A stretch of DNA of 64,000 nt from Oenanthe sinensis (GCA_028671895.1 JAPMAC010000207.1:6386001-6450000), one strand, 5' to 3'. Shown: positions 44,674 to 57,473, counted from the stretch's first letter. Made by a program: numbers and translations. The notes: generated by a model from the letters alone, not told the origin.

Positions 44674-47589
44674 TGAGGGCTCAATATATCAATTGTATAT
44701 ATATTTATATCAATTGATTAAAGAATATATCAAGATCGAGATTACCTGCTTTTACCTCGAGTCGATTGCTCTTGTTCGGCAGGACACAGATATGCTTTTA
44801 TTATTAGTGACTTTTAGATAAACAATAAATATATATTATCACTAACGACAAAAATCATAATTAATTGCAATGAAACAATAACAAATTATCAAAATATGAT
44901 AATTAATAATAATTTCAAAAAGCAAGTAATTATGCTCCTAATATTTTATCGTATTAAAATTATGAAACTAATAAACGATGAATTGCTTCAATTCATAATT
45001 TTAATAAGATAAAATACTCTTGCTAAATACTAAATAATCATAGGAATGAAAATTAGCATTTAACTTCATACATTATATCTAATAATTGTTACTTACGCAT
45101 ATGACAATTATACTCATACCAATTATCAGTGATATATGTCAGCTCGAGAAAGTAGATGTAAAGAAATTCACAAGTCCTTTAAATATTGACATTTAATACT
45201 TATGATTCTTAGAACAATTTCTCGTAGACAAAAATAAATTTGAAAAATAACATGAAATAATAAAAAAAACTATAAAGTAAAAATATGCCAATTTTATAGG
45301 AAAAATAAATATGCCAATCGTTGATACCAATTATAAAAATCCTGATACCAATTGAAAAAAAATAAACAATTCTTCTGATAAATATCGATCGATAAGTCAT
45401 CAACTGATAATAAGCCATCGACTGATAAAGCCAATCGAGAAGTCATCGATCGAGAAGTCATCAACTGATATTTATCAATCGAGAACTCAAGTCATCAACT
45501 GATATTTATCAATCGAGAACTCAAGTCATCAACTGATATTTATCAATCGAGAACTCAAGTCATCAACTGATATTTATCAATCGAGAACTCAAGTCATCAA
45601 CTGATATTTATCAATCGAGAACTCAACAACGGATATATACTCATCAACGGATATATATTCATCAACGGATATATACTCATCAACAGATATTTCCTGATCG
45701 AGAAGTCATCAACGGATACCAATTGTAAAAAAAATAAACAATATATACTAAGCGTTGGAAAACAAACATAATATAAAATATATTTACAGTAAAGATGCCA
45801 ATGAAATAACAACTGTACAAAAATAAAAATGTTGCATGTACCTCTCACTGTGCACGCCTTGCAATGTATTCCTAGAATTTATCTATTTAGGTATACCATC
45901 AGCGTGAGTGCCGGTGGTGTGCTTGACTCATTACAAAGTGCTCTAACTGACGAGCGAATTTCAATGGATTCATCCTGTAGAGAGAATGATTTCAGAGACA
46001 GTTTTATTGCCTTTTCAGCTCTGCATCCTTTTGAGAAGATGCAGATGAGCTTACAGTTACCTCAGTTATATACTCCTTTTCTTCTCTGGAGGTAGAGCTG
46101 TGGGTGCACTTCCGACATCATCCTTATTTGCTGCATCAAGTGCAGTATCTCCCTTATCAACCTCTAACTTAAATGAGTTCCTTATATCTCCAGGGGTTAA
46201 TATATGGAAGTGGATGAATTGGTGCTTGGTACTATGGCCTGGGTAAGAGATTGATGGGTTTTCAACCTCTTGGCCAGTTTCTAAAGCCACTAGGGGCTAA
46301 CTGGAAAGAACCAATCGAGATAAAAAGATAATCACCTTAACATTCCAAAACATATTTTTCATCCCAAGGAGAAGGAAAAATATAATAAGAAATGGTAATA
46401 GATTGCATTAAAGCACTTTCAATAAAAGAGTTTTATTGGTTCTAAAGATTTATCATTTAAGAGCATGATATAAAATTTTCTTTAAGATACATATCCTATA
46501 ATAAAACGCGGGAAAGTTGTATCATAGAAGAAAGTTTTTATCCTTTATGAATTTCCTATAAGGCAAACATCCCATTGTAAAACGCGAGAATTTATACCAA
46601 AGAAGAAATTCAACTCTCTTACCAAATTATATCTCGTTAAAATGACTCTTTTCCTTTATATCTTAATACTGTATGATTTGAAAACAGTTTTGCAAACCAT
46701 CCTTATCAGATAGAGGACTATGATTTTCCGACTCATAATACAATTATGATATTCATCATTTTAGTCCACCTGATATTATCCCTAACTTAAAATAGAAAAT
46801 TTCATTACAATAGGGGTGGATGTATTCTTAGCAATACAGTATAAGGCCTTCAAAGCAACAACCATTGTTTAGGTACTTTGAATCAATTTGCAACAAACAT
46901 TGAAACAAGTGTTTGAAAACAAATCATTTTACAAATGGTTGATACCTCGAAGTAAAAACAATTTTGGAAATATTTCTAAGTACATAAAATATTGAGAATT
47001 TTATATACGCATAACTTAGAAAATACTTCCGTTTCCAATATTAGTGATTTTTGAAATATGCATTGATTATTTAGATCAGTAATTCTAAATAATGTCACTA
47101 ATATTAAAAGTGTCACAATTATTTGTAACAAAATATTTAAAAACACCAGAGAAAATTATCAAAACAATTAAGTAAGATATCATTAACTGATACTTATTAA
47201 ATAGTTATCATACAAACAATTATGCTGCATATTATTTTAATTCATTTAAATCATGAGACTGATCTGACATTGAATTGTCTAACATCATAATTTTAAATCA
47301 ATTAAGATAATATACAAACTTATGCTAGAACACCTAATTACCACATATGCATATAATATTGTAAATATGATAATTAAAGTAGTAGCAATAAGTATGAGGT
47401 TCTGGATTTCAGATAAATTCACAAGTCCTTTAAATATGAAAATTTTAATACTTGTGAACTCATTTAAGAATTCTTTGCAGATGAGATTTCCAACAAATAT
47501 GCACATACATAATATCTCAACTTTACTAAACAACTTAGACAAAATGAATTTATCAAGCTGTTTTAGCAAATGTCTGCAAGTAATTCTAC
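44674..47589 (-). other. Interior of copia G between 3' ORF remnant and RNase H remnant
   Basis: AT-rich and mostly non-coding. A 74-codon minus frame at 46066-46290 (VALETGQEVENPSIS) resembles the start of the fusion ORF at 44595-44690 (VAIGQDQGIEN), so two diverged copies of a 3' ORF segment lie about 1.6 kb apart. AATTCACAAGTCCT-T/A-AAATAT occurs at about 45168 and 47416 and also after D pol at about 14757. A 34-bp tandem array is at 45457-45626. ATCAATTGAT and CATCAACTGATA motifs of the copia A type are frequent at 44680-45690. Confidence 0.6.
45457..45626 (+). repeat. 34-bp tandem repeat, five copies
   Basis: Unit GTCATCAACTGATATTTATC plus AATCGAGAACTCAA, starting at 45457, 45491, 45525, 45559 and 45593, with no visible change between copies. 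Shorter CAACGGATATATACTCAT copies follow to about 45700. No spacers, so not a CRISPR. Confidence 0.95.
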
Positions 47590-48960
47590 TAAGGACTACT
47601 CTCGATATAAATGATACCTAGTGTCCATGCGCTTGTTCCGTGAGTGGTGAAGAGATTATCCAGCAGAGTTGATGGAGTTTGACAGCTTTTGGTAATTACC
47701 TCCCTGTCTTTCTTATAACCTGCATTATCTATATATATATAGCCAATTAGGTTAAACCTGGTATCTTTAGGGTACCTGATTCTTAGAATTGGTAATCCCT
47801 TAAGATATCTAACAATTCATATCTTAGCTATAAGATTAGATTCTCTAGTATCCACGTGGAAACTTGCACCTAGGAATATAGAGAATAAAATATATGGTCT
47901 TTATGCACAGTAGACCCACATATAATATAATCATGGTATACTTGCACTAAACATTATGTGTGTGTGCCTTGTATAGAGAGATATGTGTATAACGACTCTA
48001 ATATAAAATCATTTTCAAGTAATTAGCAGTTAGAGTGTCATACCATGTCCTTGACCATTGCTTGATATCTTACCTTCGTCATAGAGAGCTTTGTGAAGAG
48101 AATGATATACAAATTCAAGTGGATATGAAACTTCAAAGTCCAGGAGTTATTGTACATCAACATGTTCAGCCCTAATAGTATCAAGTCTCGTCTCTGGTGC
48201 TTTAGTTAGATCTTGAAAGTCCCGAAGATTCTGTTTCCATCATCGTCGATACCTTCTGTAGCAACCAGTTTGGCTTTGTTCCTCATAACAATGCCAAAAA
48301 TCATCCAGTCTCTGAAAACCCTTACAGTACCAATTACAACTTTGTCTTGTGGCCTGGGTTCCAGATTCAGTAGATTCTGCCTTCGAACTGATTGAGATCA
48401 TCTTGCATTGCAATCACTCAATCTGGATCAATCAGTGCTTCTTCAATCTTCTTTAGGATTCCAACTATTTTAACAATTGTTCTTTCCCGAAGAGTAACCA
48501 TTTACTTTGCATAGCACTTCTAGTCTTTACTCTAGTATCCGGAACACTAAGAACTAGACTCCAGGAATGACTTTGACTCCAAACCCTTTGTCTCGGCAGA
48601 TATGTTCTTAATGTATTCCTTTGATCTTCATTGTGTTGAGTATGACTAGTAGATCCTTCTTTTCTTTTGCTCCCCCTGAGTTGCTGCTAGGATGTGTTGA
48701 AGATCCTTCACCTTGTTGAGTGGATTCTGTTAAAGTCCATGAGTTATGTAGATTCACTACCATTTCCACTACTAGGATCTGAATCATCATCATTAACATT
48801 GATTCCTTCTGCAACCTCAGTTTCATCATCAATATCTGAATATGACTCTGACAAGATGTCAAGCTTCACAGATTCAGAATAGACTTTTATTTTAATGCTT
48901 GGGAGCTTCTTGAATAGTGTAACACAGCCCTGATCTTGTCTTGCTACTTGTAGCCTCATA
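47590..48960 (-). pseudogene. pol: Degenerate copia RT/RNase H and linker in G
   Basis: DNA-level similarity to H and D pol: the RNase H end (about 47600-47650, region of SRTKHID), the RT-RNase H part (about 47720-47900), RT pieces (about 48030-48400) and the integrase-RT linker (about 48480-48960, with a frame LSESYSDIDDETEVAEG). Stops and deletions occur throughout. YVDD and the integrase core are not found. Confidence 0.75.
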
Positions 48961-50037
48961 CGTTTCTTCAGTTGTGACCTCTAACGATTCTTAAATCCGT
49001 TTTGTATAAGTACAAAAACTAGAATGATCATTAGAGTCAGAAAAAAAATCTTCAGAGTTCCCCACTAATAAATCTATCCTATCTTTACATTTGAGTAGTT
49101 TGTGGAACTATAACATGAACAGTCGAATCATCCACAATAAAATCCAAATGCTCCGGAATAAACCTACTAATACGAAATGACCACTTTCTTCGAAACCGGG
49201 TCATATGCTCTGCGAATTAATTCTGAGCCAAAACGAAGAATTTTTCAACTACAAACCCTTTTTGAAAAATGGACCAAGTTTTAATATCTTTAGATTATAA
49301 ATTAAATCTATATAAATTTAATTAATAAAGTTACTTAAATTAAATTTATAAAATAAATTCATTTAAATTAAGTTTATAAAATAAACTTTTTTCAAGTTTA
49401 AATAATAAACTCATTTAAATTAAATTCACAAAATAAATTTATTTTAAATAACATTTATAAAATAAATTTATCTAAATTTAAATTTATAAAATAAAATTAT
49501 CTAAACAAATTTAAATTATAAAAGTAAGTCTATTTAAATTTAAAGAATAAATTTATTTAAATTAAAATTTATAAAGTAAACTTATTTAAATTAAGTTTAT
49601 AAAACAAACTTTTTCAAGTTTAAATAATAAACTCATTTAAATTAAATTCACAAAATAAATTTATTTTAAATAACATTTATAAAATAAATTTATCTAAATT
49701 TAAATTTATAAAATAAAATTATCTAAACAAATTTAAATTATAAAAGGAAATCTATTTAAATTTAAAGAATAAATTTATTTAAATTAAAATTTATAAAGTA
49801 AACTTATTTAAATTAAGTTTATAAAACAAACTTTTTCAAGTTTAAATAATAAACTCATTTAAATTAAATTCACAAAATAAATTTATTTTAAATAACATTT
49901 ATAAAATTAATTTATCTAAATTTAAATTTATAAACTAAATTTATTTAACAAGGCCTCTAGACATTCAGAGTTCAAAACAGCTTCGGTACCCTGAGCTTCA
50001 CTGGACTGCGGATCTTGATTTGTATATCAATCAGCTT
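48961..50037 (-). repeat. AT-rich leader of G with 222-bp tandem repeat
   Basis: Between about 49290 and 49955 a 222-bp unit is repeated three times; the landmark TTTTTCAAGTTTAAATAATA recurs at about 49389, 49611 and 49833. The units consist of AAATTTATAAAATAAATT variants. This lies where leader and gag should be, so gag has been lost or replaced. 48961-49290 shows no coding signal. Confidence 0.88.
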
Positions 50038-50049
50038 GCTCTGATGCCA
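50038..50049 (-). other. Primer binding site of copia G
   Basis: TGGCATCAGAGC on the minus strand, one change from the standard site, 2 bp inside the LTR. Confidence 0.88.
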
Positions 50050-50051
50050 AT

Positions 50052-51439
50052 TGTTGGGTCCCGGAAGTATCGTAGAAGGGGGGTTGAATGCGATACTGAC
50101 AACAATTTAAAATTCTTTTCAGAATTTGCGGAATTAAATTATTGCTTTAGCTGAGGGTTCGGGTCTTTGTAGTGTTTGGGAGGCTGACTTACTAGCTTTC
50201 TATTTTTATGATATAACAATTAAGATATAGAAATTAGCAAGTAAGTAAACAAGATTCAAGTTAAATATGTATATTAAAACTTGAAAGGGTGTTACAATAT
50301 CCGGTAGAATAAACTTTAATTCCTAGAACAAATTTGACATGAATTGTTCTACTTTAGGAATTAAAATCAAACTAGCACAGAAAGTCTGTGAATATGACGT
50401 TGCAGACAAATTGCTGAATTTGCTGTTTTTCTACTACTGAATTATGAAGCAAATGCCTCATATTTATAGAGGAAATTCTGAGCTGGTATGACCTTTTTGA
50501 CTATGACTTATTTTCTTAAAATTAAGTCTTGTATGACTTATAAAATCGTTGGGCATGACATATTCTGGTCGGTATGACTTACTGAAGCTCGGTATGACTT
50601 TCAGAAATTCGGTATGACTTTCCTTTAATAAGCTCGGTATGACTTATTAAAAAGAAAGGTCGGCAGAAGCTCGGTATGACTTATTTTAATTAATTAAAAA
50701 GGTCGGTATGACTTTTTAATTAAATAAAATCAGTATGACTATTAATACAAGCCTCAATATGACTTTGATTCAACTGCCAATTCATTCTCTCGGTATGACT
50801 TCTTTCTTCAAAAGCTTCGGTATGACTTTTCAACAGAACAGCTCGGTATGACTTTTTCTTCAGATTCTCGGTATGACTTATTTAACAAGCTCGGTATGAC
50901 TTTTCTGTTTTGCATTCGGTATGACTTATTTAAACAGAATTTCGGTATGACTTTTAATAAATTCTTTTAGACTTTATTAAAAGTCATACCAAGCCATATC
51001 TTTTATAATAAATTAATTCCACTTAATTTAATTAAATAATTTATAAATTAAATTGAATTCAGCTTGAATTAATTTAATTAGATAAATTAAATAATTAATT
51101 AACATTTTGATTAGTAGAATTAAAATACTATCTCGACTTGTATAACCTTTTTGTTAGCTCCGAAATCTTTCTGCCTTTGTTCTGTCTTCTGTCTAACCAC
51201 TTGAACTTTTTGATGACGAATCTTCACTGACATTGTTGACACCCTGTGCACTGGTCTGGTTCACGGATGACTAACTACAATGTTGATTCTCATTTCTTCT
51301 GTAGTGGTCTTTGTGTCTTCTCTTGTCATGGCTTCTTTTGTTCTTCCTCTATATTCAATATTTATTATTTACTTCGCTTTCTTATCTGAGTTGAGTTGTC
51401 ATCTACTTATTACAAATAGGACTAGTAATATGACTTTCA
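50052..51439 (-). repeat. 5' LTR of copia G
   Basis: 1388 bp, about six substitutions from 23144-24531, followed by the target duplication AGATG at 51440-51444. The motif array is at about 50485-50970 and the TATA box at 50461-50468. Confidence 0.95.
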
Positions 51440-51891
51440 AGATGCGACGAATATAAACGGTTATATTCGGCCGTTGTATCATTGGGTCTAATTTAACTGA
51501 GTCGTCATAATAAGGTGAAAATAAACGGTTATATTCAACCATTATGAACTTAGAAGCATAGAGTTTGGTTAAAAGTCTATTAGATAGATAAGATCAATCG
51601 TTGTTCACCAAACTATCCAAGAATTATATATGATATAATTGACAACTGTTGTCTACCTAAATAATCATTTTTTAAGGACTTCCAGTGGTTGACTTAGGAC
51701 ATGACGAAATATGGATCTTGGCTCACTAGAAAGAATTATGGGATATACTTTCCAAATTAATAGTAAGGGCTATTAATTTGATAAAAATAGTGGGAGATAT
51801 ATTATGAATATATCATAATCATTTGAACATAATAAATAACTCAGACAATCTAATGTTTATTTTATGCATTTTAAACATTGTAGATATTTAA
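51440..51891 (+). other. 5' leader of copia E, second part
   Basis: Continues from 23143. AT-rich, with ATAAACGGTTATATTC repeated at about 51451 and 51521. Gag starts at 51892. Confidence 0.7.
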
Positions 51892-54800
51892 ATGGCAAAC
51901 AATATAAATACTTTCTCCGTACGAGCAACCCTTGAGAAGGACAAGCTGACAGGAACTAACTTCCTGGATTGGTATAGGAATTTGAGGATTGTCCTCAGGC
52001 AAGAGCGTAAGCTCCATGTCATTGAAATTCCTTCACCTGCTCCTCCTGCTGAGAATGCAACTCGCGTTCAGCAAAATGCTTATCAGAAGCATATTGATGA
52101 TGTGAATGATATTGCATGTCTCATGCTGGAAACCATGAGTGTTGAGCTTCAAAAACAACATGAGCATATGGATGCTTATGAGATGATTGAACACCTTCAA
52201 AGAATGTTTGAGGGACAAGCTCGTTAAGAAAGGTTCGACATGAGCAAAGTACTGTATGCTTGCAAAAAGGGAGAGCGTGAACCTGTTCAACCACATGTTC
52301 TGAAGATGATATGTTATATTAAGTATCTTGATACTTTGGGTTTCCCGATTGGTTTGGAAGCTCAGATTGACTTAATCTTGCAATCTTTGAACCGCAACTA
52401 TACTCATTTTGTTATGAACTACAATATGAATGAGATAGACAAAACACCCACTGAATTGTTGGCCATGTTACGAACTACTGAAACCAACATGAAAAGGCTG
52501 AACCTGTTGCCATGTTGATGGTAGATAACAAAGGTAAGGCTAATAGGAAAGGCAAATGGAAGGGAAAGAAGAAGATTGGATCTGCTTCTAGTCCCAAGCC
52601 AAAGGCTAATCCTAAACAGGCTTTAAAGCCTAAGGGTGTTGTTGCAAAGGGTGATTGTCACTACTATGGTAAACCAGGTCATTGGAAGAGAAACTGTCAT
52701 GCTTATTTGGAGGATCTGAAGAAGAAGAAGGCTGGTCAAGCTTCTGATTCAGGTATTTATGTTATAGAGGTCAATTTGTCAACTTCTACATCATGGGTAT
52801 TGGATACTGGATGTGGTTCTCACATTTGTATAAATGTACATGAACTACAAAGGAGTAGGACTTTGACTAAAGGAGAGGTCGACCTACGAGTTGGCAAAGG
52901 AGCAAAGGTTGATGTTTTAGCTGTAGGGACTTATTATTTATCATTGCCCACTGGGCTTATTTTAGAACTTGAGAACTGTTTTTACGTGCTTGCAATTTAC
53001 AGAAACATTATTTCGGTTTCTTGTTTAGACAAGAAAGGTTTTGCATTTTTAATTCAGAACAATAGTTGTTCCTTTTCTTTGAATAATGTTACCTATGGGG
53101 TTGCACATTTATTTAACGGTTTATATGTTCTTGATTTAGACACTCCTATCTATAATGTGAATAACAAACGTCTTAAAATAAATGACTCAAATCAGACATA
53201 CCTCTGGCACTGTCGTTTAGGTCATATAAATGAGAAGCGCATTTCCAAGTTACATAAGGATGGATACTTGGATAAGTTTGACTTTGAATCATACGAAGCA
53301 TGCGAACCTTGTCTCATTGGAAAAATGACTAAATCTCCTTTTACTGGACAAGGTGAAAAGGGCCACTGAACGATTAGAACTTATACATAGTGATGTATGT
53401 GGCCCTATGCGTACTATGACAAGAGGTGGCTTTTACTACTTTATCACGTTTACTGATAATTTCAGTAGATATGTGTATCTTATGAAGAACAAATCCGATT
53501 CTTTTGAGAAGTTCAAAGAAACAAAGCTGAAGTAGAAAAGTAAACTGGCGGAAGTATTAAGACTCTACGATCTGATCGTGGAGGTGAATACTTAAGCCAT
53601 GAATTTAAGAGTTTATTAAAAGAGTGTGGTATTGTATCACAACTCACTCCTCCCGGAACACCACAATGGAATGGAGTTTCTGAAAGGAGGAATCGTACTT
53701 TGTTGGACATGGTACGATCGATGATGAGTCATACAGATCTTCCAATTAGTTTATGGGGCTACGCCCTGGAGACGGATGCTTATACACTTAACCGAGTTCC
53801 TACTAAAACGGTTCAGAAGACTCCATATGAGATATGGACTAAGAAACATCATAGCATGTCATTTATGAAAATATGGGGATGTGAAGCATTTGTGAAACGT
53901 TTAACTTCTGACAAGCTAGGACCTAAATCAGACAAATATAATTTTGTGGGATACCCAATTGAAACAAAGGGTTATTCATTCTATAATCCTTCTGAGAACA
54001 AAGTGTTTGTTGCTCGAACTACAGTTTTTCTTGAAAGAGAAATGCTTTCGAAGAAAAACAGTGGAAGGATAATAGATCTCGATGAAGTTCGAGGCCCACA
54101 AGATAACATTGAACCAATGGAGGAACTTGAGCAGGATGTACAAGACCACAACACTGCTCAAGAAACACAGGTTATTCGTAGGTCTAGTAGGATTCGCCAT
54201 GAGCCTGAGAGATATTATGGATTTCTCTTAACTCAAGATGGTGATGTGATGCTTATCGACGAAGATGAGCCTCTCACCTACTAAGATGCTATGAACACTC
54301 CAGAATCCAAGAGATGGCTGGATGCCATGAAATCTGAGATGGAATCCATGTATACTAATCAAGTATGGACTTTGGTTAATCCACCTAAAGGGGTAAAACC
54401 TATAGGGTGCAAGTGGGTTTTCAAGAAGAAGACCGACATGGATGGTAATGTACAGACCTATAAGGCACGATTGGTGGTAAAAGGTTTCAAGCAAATTCAT
54501 GGTATTGACTATGATGAGACTTTTTCACCAGTGGCTATGGTCAAGTCCATCAGGATTTTGCTTGCTATAGCTGCTTACTATGATTATGAAATCTGGCAGA
54601 TGGATGTCAAAACCGCTTTCTTAAATGGGAGCCTTGAAGAAGATATGGATGTGTATATGACACAGCCTGAAGGTTTTGTTGATCCAAAGAATGTTGTAAA
54701 TGTATGTAAGCTGCGTCGATCCATTTATGGATTGAAACAAGCCTCAAGGAGATGGAACATTCATTTTGATGAAACTGTCAGAGAGTTTGGGTTTATTCAA

Positions 54801-55508
54801 AATGAAGATGAACCATGTGTTTACAAGAAGGTAAGTGGGAGCAATTTGGCATTCCTATAATTATATGTTGATGATATATTAATAATAGGGAATGAAATTC
54901 CTTCTTTACAGGCTTTTAAGACTTGGTTGAGTAAGAATTTCTCAATGAAAGACTTAGGCGAAGCGACCTATATTTTAGGTATCAAGATCTATAGAGATAG
55001 ATCAAGAAGAATGATCGACCTAAGTCAGAGTAGATACTAGTCTAATCCAGGTGAAGGTCACTGGACAGCAGTCAAGAATATTCTTAAGTACTTGAAGAGG
55101 ACTAAAGATTAATTCTTGGTATATGGAGGAGAAGATAAGCTGGTAGTAAAAGGTTACACCGACGCTAGTTTCTAGACAGACAAGGATGATTCGATTTCTC
55201 AGTCTGGATTTGTGTTTTGTCTAAATGGAGATGTTGTATGCTGGAATGGTTCACAGCTAAGACAGTTGTTGATTCTACAATAGAGCCTGAGTATATTGAT
55301 GCTTGCGAAGCAGCCAAGGAGGCTGTTTGGGGATGTACTTAGGAGATATCACCTAATTAATAAGATTAATAATCGAGGGGATATACATATATGTAAAGTG
55401 CATACAAATGATAACATTGCAGATCCACTGACTAAGGCTTTGTCGCAGCAGAAGCACGAAGGTCATACTAGTTCCATGGGTATTAGATACATGAGAGATT
55501 GGCTCTAG
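51892..55508 (+). pseudogene. gag-pol: Copia E gag-pol, degenerate
   Basis: Gag (LTGTNFLDWYRNLRIVL) is interrupted by TAA at 52225-52227 and shifts frame near 52515. The zinc knuckle reads CHYYGKPGHWKRNC, its second Cys being Tyr. Protease has WVLDTGCGSH; GAG-pre-integrase (LWHCRLGHINEKRI) follows; the frame shifts near 53355. Integrase pieces: LIHSDVCGPM, then after a stop at 53533-53535 and another frame shift, LRSDRGGEY and PQWNGVSERRNR. A TAA at 54282-54284 precedes RT (54291-54860, WQMDVKTAFLNG), another at 54858-54860 sits just before LYVDDILII. A deletion at about 55038 removes RT/RNase H sequence; RNase H traces end at 55508, just before the polypurine tract. Confidence 0.92.
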
Positions 55509-55510
55509 TA

Positions 55511-55522
55511 CAAGTGGGAGAT
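55511..55522 (+). other. Polypurine tract of copia E
   Basis: CAAGTGGGAGAT abuts the 3' LTR. Confidence 0.85.
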
Positions 55523-57118
55523 TGTTAGTATTGGTGTCCTAGAGACAATACTTTTAATGTTTTATTGAAAACAATTAAGGATTATGTTTTATGTGATTAT
55601 TTAATTATTATTTATTATGTCTTTATTTACTGCGTTATAAATTGAAAGGATAATAAATGTCCTTGGAATATTAATACGTAATATATATCTTTAAGTATGT
55701 GACTTAAAAATGTGATTATATGAATAGTATTTTATTCCTAAAATTCCCTAGTCAAGTATTATTATTTAAGGACAATAATAATGCAATAAAACTAGTATGT
55801 TTGTTGACGGATGACCACATCTCATTGGTCATAGGTATGGTGATACTAAAGTCAAGAACATAAGTGTATGTATCAATACATGACACTGGAAAGACCCGCC
55901 GTGAGATTCTACATGTTAATAAGTGTCATAAGAAATCTCACTGTGATAATGATGTAATGATCCTCTGACTTGAAATCATTATATTTCTATACGAGAATTA
56001 ATATGCTTTGATTACACTCAAAGTTACCTTTAACCGGGTAATGATAAAGGTGTACATTGGGTATGCTATGAATCGTATGAGGAATATGAATGATAGATAT
56101 AGGATTTAACCCTCCAATTCTAGGAGTGATATTATTGGCCTCTTGATTGAGTGAGACTATGAAATGCATGGCCATGCTCAAATATTGATTTGTTTAAATA
56201 GTCTACTCATTGATCAATGAAATCAATATTAAACGTTGAAGAGGATGACACTATACATGCCTCGAGTTTGATCTATAATATAAGGTTAAAGGGATTATAT
56301 TACATGGAACATTATTCACGAAAGGTTTAATTGAATCACCAGTTATTATTGTTACTTGGGTAGCAATGATGTATTACTAGATGCCGCTCATTGTTTATAA
56401 TTTTATTATTAGATAATAAAATTATTGTCAACGTAATAATAACCTAAAGGGTCACACACAAAGAACGTCAAAACGGAGGTTTATTTAAATTACGAATTTA
56501 AATATATTATTGCTTATTCGAATTTAATTATTAAATTAATTAAGTGGGACTTGATTAATTATATTAGAATTTGAATTTAATAAGTATTATTATTATTCGA
56601 ATTTAATTATTGAATTAATTAAGTGGGACTTGATTAATTATATTAGAATTCAGATTTAATAATAATAATAACCCAAAGTCATAATGGGTTTTGGAAACCA
56701 CATGGATTAGGGTTAGGCCCAAAATCTCTCTCTCCCCTATATATACATAATGATGTATAGTATTAGGGTTTAATCATCAAATTTTATTTTAGAGAAAAAC
56801 CCTAGCTGCTCAACATCAAGAGAGGCTAGAGAAATAGAGAGAGAGAGAGAGGCAAACAATTCGGCTAGTACCGACTCCGGTGATCGTAGGACGATCGGGC
56901 ATTCTTGTGGACTTCTTTAGAGAGCAAATCTTTGCAACAAAGGACTGCTGTGATTCATCTTTCTGGACTTCCATTAAACAGCATACAAAAGCTTTGTTAA
57001 GATACAGACTTCTTCACCATAATCATCCAACGTTATACATGGATCCTGCGATTGGGTTTCGATTTTTTTTATTGTTTTTACGTTAATTCCGCTGCGTTTT
57101 CATGCCCGAAACCCTTCA
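55523..57118 (+). repeat. 3' LTR of copia E
   Basis: 1596 bp partner of 20180-21769. Differences include about 22 substitutions and a longer GAGA run near 56835. Followed by target duplication CAATC at 57119-57123. Confidence 0.95.
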
Positions 57119-57473
57119 CAATCGTATCCCACATTTGATTGACACTAGTGCAATTTGTCACTTGATTCAGCATTGTAGTGTCTAGTGAATCCATTAGGAT
57201 CCATTAAAGATGATTATTCTATGCTACTCTTTCTCTGTCAGTGTCAATGTACTATGAAGGCTCATTTGGGGTAAATCCTTGAGGAATCCGTTCTCCGTCA
57301 TCTGAGACTGTTTCTGGTGTAAGCTTCTGAGGAACATATGGTCCATTTTCCAAAATCCCCATGCATTGAGAATTAGCTGATTTGATGAAATTGGACATCT
57401 TCTTCTTCCATAGAATGTATTCATTTTTGTCAAAGGCTGGGATTTTGATGCTACTAAGTTTTTGGGTACTCAT
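57119..57473 (-). pseudogene. gag: Copia D gag, N-terminal part
   Basis: Starts at ATG 57473 (MSTQKLSSIKIPAFDKNEY), the same opening as A and H gag (ILWKKKM in place of FPWKVKM). The frame is lost after about 73 codons. Past the E insertion the gene continues at 20179 and below. Confidence 0.85.

Larger units (their letters stand above)
23144..51439 (-). mobile_element. Copia element G (Sirevirus-like LTRs), non-coding, split by H/J
   Basis: Two 1388-bp LTRs (23144-24531 and 50052-51439) differ at about six positions by eye and are flanked by AGATG (23139-23143 and 51440-51444). The primer site at 50038-50049 shows minus orientation. The interior outside H/J (24532-25272 and 44595-50051) has only a decayed RT/RNase H remnant, remnants of a 3' ORF and tandem repeats; gag, protease and the integrase core are missing. 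G is thus non-autonomous, yet its near-identical LTRs say it moved recently, presumably with help in trans. Confidence 0.92.
20180..57118 (+). mobile_element. Copia element E, LTR to LTR, split by copia G
   Basis: LTRs at 20180-21769 (1590 bp) and 55523-57118 (1596 bp) are flanked by CAATC (20175-20179 and 57119-57123). The plus-strand interior is 21770-23143 plus 51440-55522; between them lies copia G with its own duplication AGATG. The LTRs differ at about 22 positions by eye (about 1.4 percent) plus a small GA-repeat indel. The gag type (LTGTNFLDWYRNLRIVL) differs from that of A, D and H, so E is another copia lineage. Its pol is inactive. Confidence 0.93.

Noticed and set aside
45457..45700. 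CRISPR-like regular repeats
   Set aside because: Units are directly adjacent with no variable spacers, and the context is a plant retrotransposon.
47285..47621. Hydrophobic ORFs of 94-99 codons on both strands
   Set aside because: AT-rich sequence in decayed G interior; no relation to known proteins recognised and both strands open by composition.
49290..49955. AT-rich repeat as origin of replication or matrix attachment region
   Set aside because: Only base composition supports it; the tandem structure is enough to describe it.
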